Source: Oceanibacterium hippocampi
GTDB taxonomy: Bacteria > Pseudomonadota > Alphaproteobacteria > Sneathiellales > Sneathiellaceae
Length of the DNA stretch: 64,000 bases
NCBI RefSeq assembly: GCF_900172325.1
Contig: NZ_FWFR01000004.1
Location: 273,460-337,459, forward strand
Direction: 5' to 3'
The notes below the pieces were generated by a model, which saw only the letters and a program-made list of their open reading frames with translations, was not told the DNA's origin and did no database searches. Below are positions 60,489 to 64,000 of this stretch, in pieces (position 1 is the stretch's first letter; every line of letters begins with the position of its first letter). The translations under genes were made by a program, and so were the position numbers.

Positions 60489-60832
60489 CCCAGCACCGCC
60501 TTGTGGTGGACGAAGAGGTCGCGAGGGGCGGGGAGGGGTGGAAGAGCCTGGCGCTTGAGATGAATTTTATTCATCAACTCACCCACATCACCCGCGAGCG
60601 GAACTGCCTGCGTCACGATGACCGCGTCGACTGCGTAGCGGGGGCCGTGGGGCACCTGGTCCGTGTCCTGGCGCAGGACCCTGAGCACGCCCGAAAGACC
60701 CTCCTGGAGGACGAGAAGGACCGCTGGATCGCCCAGTGGTTCAATGAGGCCGCTGAGTCCGGCCCCAGGTTCGGCCGCAGGGGCGTCATGAGGAACGGGG
60801 AGTTCACCGAGGTCTGGCAGGTGAGCTTCTGA
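60440..60832 (+). pseudogene. C-terminal remnant of a T7-like phage large terminase
   Basis: From 60440 the frame encodes about 130 residues closely resembling the end of the nuclease part of T7-like large terminases (gp19/DNA maturase B): QKEQRIIDTLEPVM and QHRLVVDEEV, then INFIHQLTHITRERN-like and LRHDDRVDCVAGAVGHLV. The ATPase domain and the first part of the nuclease domain (about 450 residues) are absent. An internal ATG at 60485 could start a shorter peptide. The remnant follows directly on a different phage-like N-terminus, so it marks a deletion junction. Confidence 0.6.
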
Positions 60833-61634
60833 ACGAGTCCGCTGGGAGTCCCGGAAATGGGCCCTCAGCGGCCGTTAGGTTCGGCCCCTATAAGAAGGTG
60901 GGTGGGGGCGTAACGGGGCCTGAGGGGGCTCTGGAGGCCCAGCAATAGCCCCTCTGTCGCTCTACAAGCGGACGCTAGTACCGATCGAAAAATGGTCTGC
61001 GGTTCATAGACCCATATTAGGGGGCGCGCGAGCAGCAGTTCCCCCCTGGCCCCCCTTCGCCTCCCACGGCTGACCGGGGGTGGGGGGTCGCGCCTCAGCC
61101 ACGCCTCGCCCGGGCGAGCTGGCCGCGCATTGACCGTCACAGTCGGCAAGGCGCATGGCGCTAGGCCAAGCGCGAAGCGGCCTTGCGGCGGATGCCCGAT
61201 AACATCAGGGAGATGATAGGGGCGCTATTCAGGGGCGCGGCAAGGGGCGTAAGGGGTGCCGAGGGGCGCCTATGGGCCGGCTGATTTCAAAAGCGCGCGC
61301 CAACGCGCACCCCTGTTTATTGCGAGGGCCCGAAAAAAGTCATCAGCGACCTTTGACGGAGCGCTAGTAATTAGCTCGGGGTTGGGACCGACAGAAGCCA
61401 CCAAGCGGAAGCAGAACCGCCTGATGAATCAAATACCGCTAGCGCCATGAAAGTTTCTGGATGGCAACCGACTGCGACGGCCGCTCAGAGCGCGAGAAGT
61501 TCAACTCATGGCGTGAGGCATAAGAGGCATTGGACAGCCACTTGTAGGACATTGATGAGGCTGTCGCTGCCGGGTACATGTCGGCGGAGACCGTCCCCCA
61601 GCGGGAAGATTTCCGCGTCGTCAAGCGCGGGGGC
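60833..61634. other. Non-coding stretch, phage genome end-like
   Basis: These 800 bases hold no frame with credible composition or start. They include GC-rich stem-forming runs (for example around 60920-60960), a G/C-only stretch at 61040-61090 and a cluster of AGGGG(C/T)G repeats at 61218-61268. The composition fits the terminal region of a phage genome or a replication region, but I see no defined origin or attachment site. Confidence 0.5.
61218..61268. repeat. Cluster of five AGGGG(C/T)G repeats
   Basis: AGGGGCG occurs at 61218, 61231, 61243 and 61262, and AGGGGTG at 61252, with start-to-start spacings of 13, 12, 9 and 10 bases. Repeats of this kind occur in iterons and phage terminal regions. 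Their regular spacing near one helix turn suggests a protein-binding array. Confidence 0.5.
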
Positions 61635-61781
61635 CTAGCCCTCGCGCCACAAGCGCCTGACGCGCTCCCTGTACCGCTCCAAGCCTTCCCGGTCAGGCCC
61701 GTGACCATGCTTCACGGCCGCCACGACCACTAGGGCCGGGAAGGCGGCAACAAGCCAAGCGGCGATCAGTTTTCCGGGCAT
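61635..61781 (-). CDS. Small single-membrane-segment protein
   Basis: A 48-residue frame on the minus strand starts MPGKLIAAWLVAAFPALVVVAAV and continues with a charged tail of alternating basic and acidic residues (RYRERVRRLWREG). It has the plan of a single-pass membrane protein with the C-terminus in the cytoplasm. The ribosome-binding site is weak (GTGGGGTGCGG). Small membrane proteins such as this are common in phage lysis or superinfection-exclusion regions. It may be real but is short. Confidence 0.4.
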   Translation of the reverse strand: MPGKLIAAWLVAAFPALVVVAAVKHGHGPDREGLERYRERVRRLWREG

Positions 61782-61801
61782 CCGCACCCCACAATCGGAG
61801 A

Positions 61802-62610
<809 letters not shown>

Positions 62611-62623
<13 letters not shown>

Positions 62624-62907
62624 GCCGATGCCCTGCGCAGGAACTCATTGGCCTGCCGGAGCTTGCGGCTCTCACGTTCCAGAGCCTTCAGCTTCTTGGC
62701 GACGTCGCTTGGAACGCCCGCAACGACCCCGCCGTCGATCTCGACCTTCTTGAGCCACTCCGACAGCGTCTAGGGCGCACAGCCGATCTTGCCCGCAATC
62801 GAGGTTATCGTAGCCCACCGAGACGGATCCTCGCCCCGATTCTCCCTCACATTCCGAACGGCTTGCTCGCGCAACTTAGTTGAAAACTTGCTCGTCGTCT
62901 TGCTCAT
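62611..62907 (-). pseudogene. IS3-family orfA with an internal TAG
   Basis: The frame starts [20 protein letters not shown] and covers the helix-turn-helix and leucine-zipper parts (KALERESRKLRQANEFLRRAS). Position 62772-62770 carries TAG between KIGCAP and TLSEW, where related proteins have glutamine. The final TAG at 62613-62611 is again in the place of a glutamine codon (FAQAELD in relatives). Both can be explained as a C-to-T change of CAG. Confidence 0.7.
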
Positions 62908-62960
62908 GATGGCCCCTTCTTCTCAGCAGTTGGGGCCTCCGGAAATCCCGGAGCAATTCA

Positions 62961-63411
62961 TTCGTATTAATTCACAACCACCACCGATCAGACGCAAAAT
63001 GCGCCAGTAGGCCGCAGAAAACTGTCGCAGAGCGGGAGGGACCAATTTTGGCACCCACATGAGGAGGAGCTGTCTCTAGGGGGGTCTTAAAGAGACCCTT
63101 GGGTGACACTCTAGAGCCCGTAGAGTCTCTAAGTTCCCTTCAACGAGAGACGAGGAGAGAACCCAACTCTTAGAGTAACAGGAGGTTACGCCTAAAGCTC
63201 TAGGCTGACCTCCTGTCCCCTTTGAGTCTCGGCATTATCGTCTTGTCTGTGCGAGAAGGCGATCACCCTCATCGCTAGTGGAGCGACCGCTGGTCACCTC
63301 TATTGGACTGAATGGGGTGTGTCGCGCACCTACCTGGTCGGTCACGAGAGCCGGCACTAAATCGAGGCGACGAAAGGTGCCCACCCTTCAAGACAACAGA
63401 CGGAATCAGCC
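62961..63411. promoter_or_regulatory. Gene-free region with a run of hairpins upstream of the XRE gene
   Basis: No gene is visible in these 450 bases. Four inverted repeats follow one another: GGGTCT/AGACCC at 63082-63098, ACTCTA/TAGAGT at 63108-63126, ACTCT/AGAGT at 63166-63176 and a long one at 63178-63216 (9-bp outer stem ACAGGAGGT/ACCTCCTGT with inner GCCT/AGGC). The last is followed by CCCCTTT, which makes it a possible terminator. The remainder up to the XRE start presumably holds its promoter. Confidence 0.5.
63178..63216 (+). terminator. Long stem-loop, possible terminator
   Basis: A nine-base outer stem (ACAGGAGGT with ACCTCCTGT) and an inner GCCT/AGGC stem enclose an AAAGCTCT loop. 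CCCCTTT follows on the plus strand. The stem is stable enough to terminate transcription or mark a phage genome end; the T run is short. No gene ends directly upstream. Confidence 0.42.
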
Positions 63412-63753
63412 ATGACCACCACCAAGAAGCCTGCACGACTATCCGCAACCCTAACTGCCGAGGAACAGGCCGACCTGAAGCGCCGCAAGCGCGCTGCGGG
63501 CCAGTTCCTGCGCGCAACGCGCAACAACGCTGACCTGACGCAGCGCGAGATGGGCGTCAAGATCGGCTTCAATTACTACACGATGGTCGGCTCGGTCGAG
63601 AGCGGCGCGACCCGTTTGCCGGGAGCCCACTGGGCGGCCTGGGCGGACGCCGTGGGCATCGACCGCGCCGAGCTGGCCGAGCAGTTGCTCAAGGAATACG
63701 AGCCGGAAATCTATCTATGCCTAAAGGCCAAGCGTCGGGCCTTATGGAAATAA
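63412..63753 (+). CDS. XRE-type helix-turn-helix protein
   Basis: The 113-residue protein has a helix-turn-helix of the Cro/CI (XRE) type at about residues 31-85, with QFLRATRNNADLTQREMGVKIG and SVESGATRLP forming the recognition elements. The N-terminal 30 residues are basic and probably flexible. It is the size of a phage repressor or control protein. It starts at an ATG after a CAGCC spacer with weak ribosome-binding site, and no target gene is visible because an IS begins about 120 bases after its stop. Confidence 0.65.
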   Translation: MTTTKKPARLSATLTAEEQADLKRRKRAAGQFLRATRNNADLTQREMGVKIGFNYYTMVGSVESGATRLPGAHWAAWADAVGIDRAELAEQLLKEYEPEIYLCLKAKRRALWK

Positions 63754-63873
63754 TGGGATGCTGTCGCCCGTCGAGCTCGAACGGCAGCAGGAGATGAGCA
63801 CTGAGGTCGTTTAGGGAACTTGAGGCTATTCAGGTCGGGGCCGTTGCCGCTGCTCAAGAGGTTGATCTCTGCG

Positions 63874-64000
63874 TGGAGTTCCCCCGGTTTCGTGGACAGT
63901 TAAGGGCTTGGGGATTCCAGTCTCGTTTGGGCGCTCCTTTCGTAGTTGATGGGTGACTGATAGCCGAGGGCGGAATGGCGCCTGGCGGGATTATACCAGC
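63874..64000 (-). mobile_element. IS3-family element, one end only
   Basis: TGGAGTTCCCCCGGTTTCGT at about 63874 looks like the terminal inverted repeat of an IS3-family element that runs off the right edge. The transposase C-terminus is included. It is a different element from the one at 61956-62960, since the terminal sequences differ. Confidence 0.65.
63900..63998 (-). CDS. IS3-family transposase C-terminus
   Basis: The last 32 codons of a transposase are visible: WYNPARRHSALGYQSP and a short charged tail before TAA. The block YN.RR.HSALG...P is characteristic of the end of IS3-family orfB products. The gene continues to the right outside the window, so intactness is unknown. Confidence 0.7.
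   Translation of the reverse strand, partial: WYNPARRHSALGYQSPINYERSAQTRLESPSP

Noticed and set aside
60865..61149. 94-codon minus-strand frame in the non-coding stretch
   Set aside because: The composition is arginine- and proline-rich without structure, and no ribosome-binding site is seen.
61447..61638. Short plus-strand frames upstream of the small membrane protein
   Set aside because: They lack ribosome-binding sites and the reading is broken by stops in the only frame with sensible composition.

Overview
The window is a roughly 65% G+C, gene-dense bacterial chromosome segment with many ATGA start/stop overlaps and some GTG or TTG starts. The gene families (an ELM1-type pair, a GNAT protein resembling bacterial ceramide synthase, SoeABC, Xsc, a TauR/MocR-type regulator, three TRAP transporters, IorAB with a fused architecture) point to an alphaproteobacterium, probably a Rhodospirillales-like heterotroph. 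This placement is inference from gene content only.

Layout. (1) 1-9.3 kb, minus strand: one long run from a sulfotransferase at its head through a GT8-like glycosyltransferase, a fatty-acid hydroxylase, the GNAT acyltransferase, a sugar/lipid nucleotidyltransferase, a metallophosphoesterase, an LptF/LptG permease pair, a diacylglycerol-kinase-type lipid kinase and the start of another nucleotidyltransferase. It reads as an envelope-lipid synthesis and export operon, plausibly for a ceramide-like (sphingolipid) lipid. (2) 9.4-13.8 kb: an LpxL-type acyltransferase, two ELM1-family proteins and a second GT8-like copy. (3) 13.8-16 kb: a PAS_5 protein and an amidase. (4) 16.2-28 kb: a C2-sulfonate module. 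SoeABC (sulfite oxidation) is on the plus strand; after a YciI protein, a nucleoside hydrolase and a MocR regulator, the acetate kinase, Xsc and an omega-aminotransferase lie on the minus strand. (5) 28.4-34 kb: a complete oligopeptide/nickel-type ABC importer. (6) 34-41 kb: an MFS carrier, a CbiX-like protein, a TrpD2-like protein and a TetR-controlled cyclase/FAH/metallo-beta-lactamase operon. (7) 41-59 kb: three TRAP transporters interleaved with a TPR protein, a FixL-like PAS-GGDEF protein, a NicX-like dioxygenase, MarR and IclR regulators and indolepyruvate oxidoreductase IorAB, ending with queF.

(8) 59.4-64 kb is different: small unknown genes, poor coding density, hairpins and short repeats, decayed IS3-family elements, and a relic in which an unknown N-terminal segment runs into the C-terminal end of a T7-like phage large terminase. 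It looks like a decayed phage-derived island. Its left edge lies just after queF and its right side runs out of the window inside another IS.

How the genes work together: regions 1-2 build and export envelope lipids. Region 4 would convert taurine or another C2 sulfonate to sulfoacetaldehyde, then acetyl phosphate plus sulfite, then ATP plus acetate and sulfate, feeding electrons to quinone. Regions 5-7 are uptake systems for organic acids and peptides, each with a local regulator and catabolic enzymes. I saw no tRNA, rRNA or CRISPR array.
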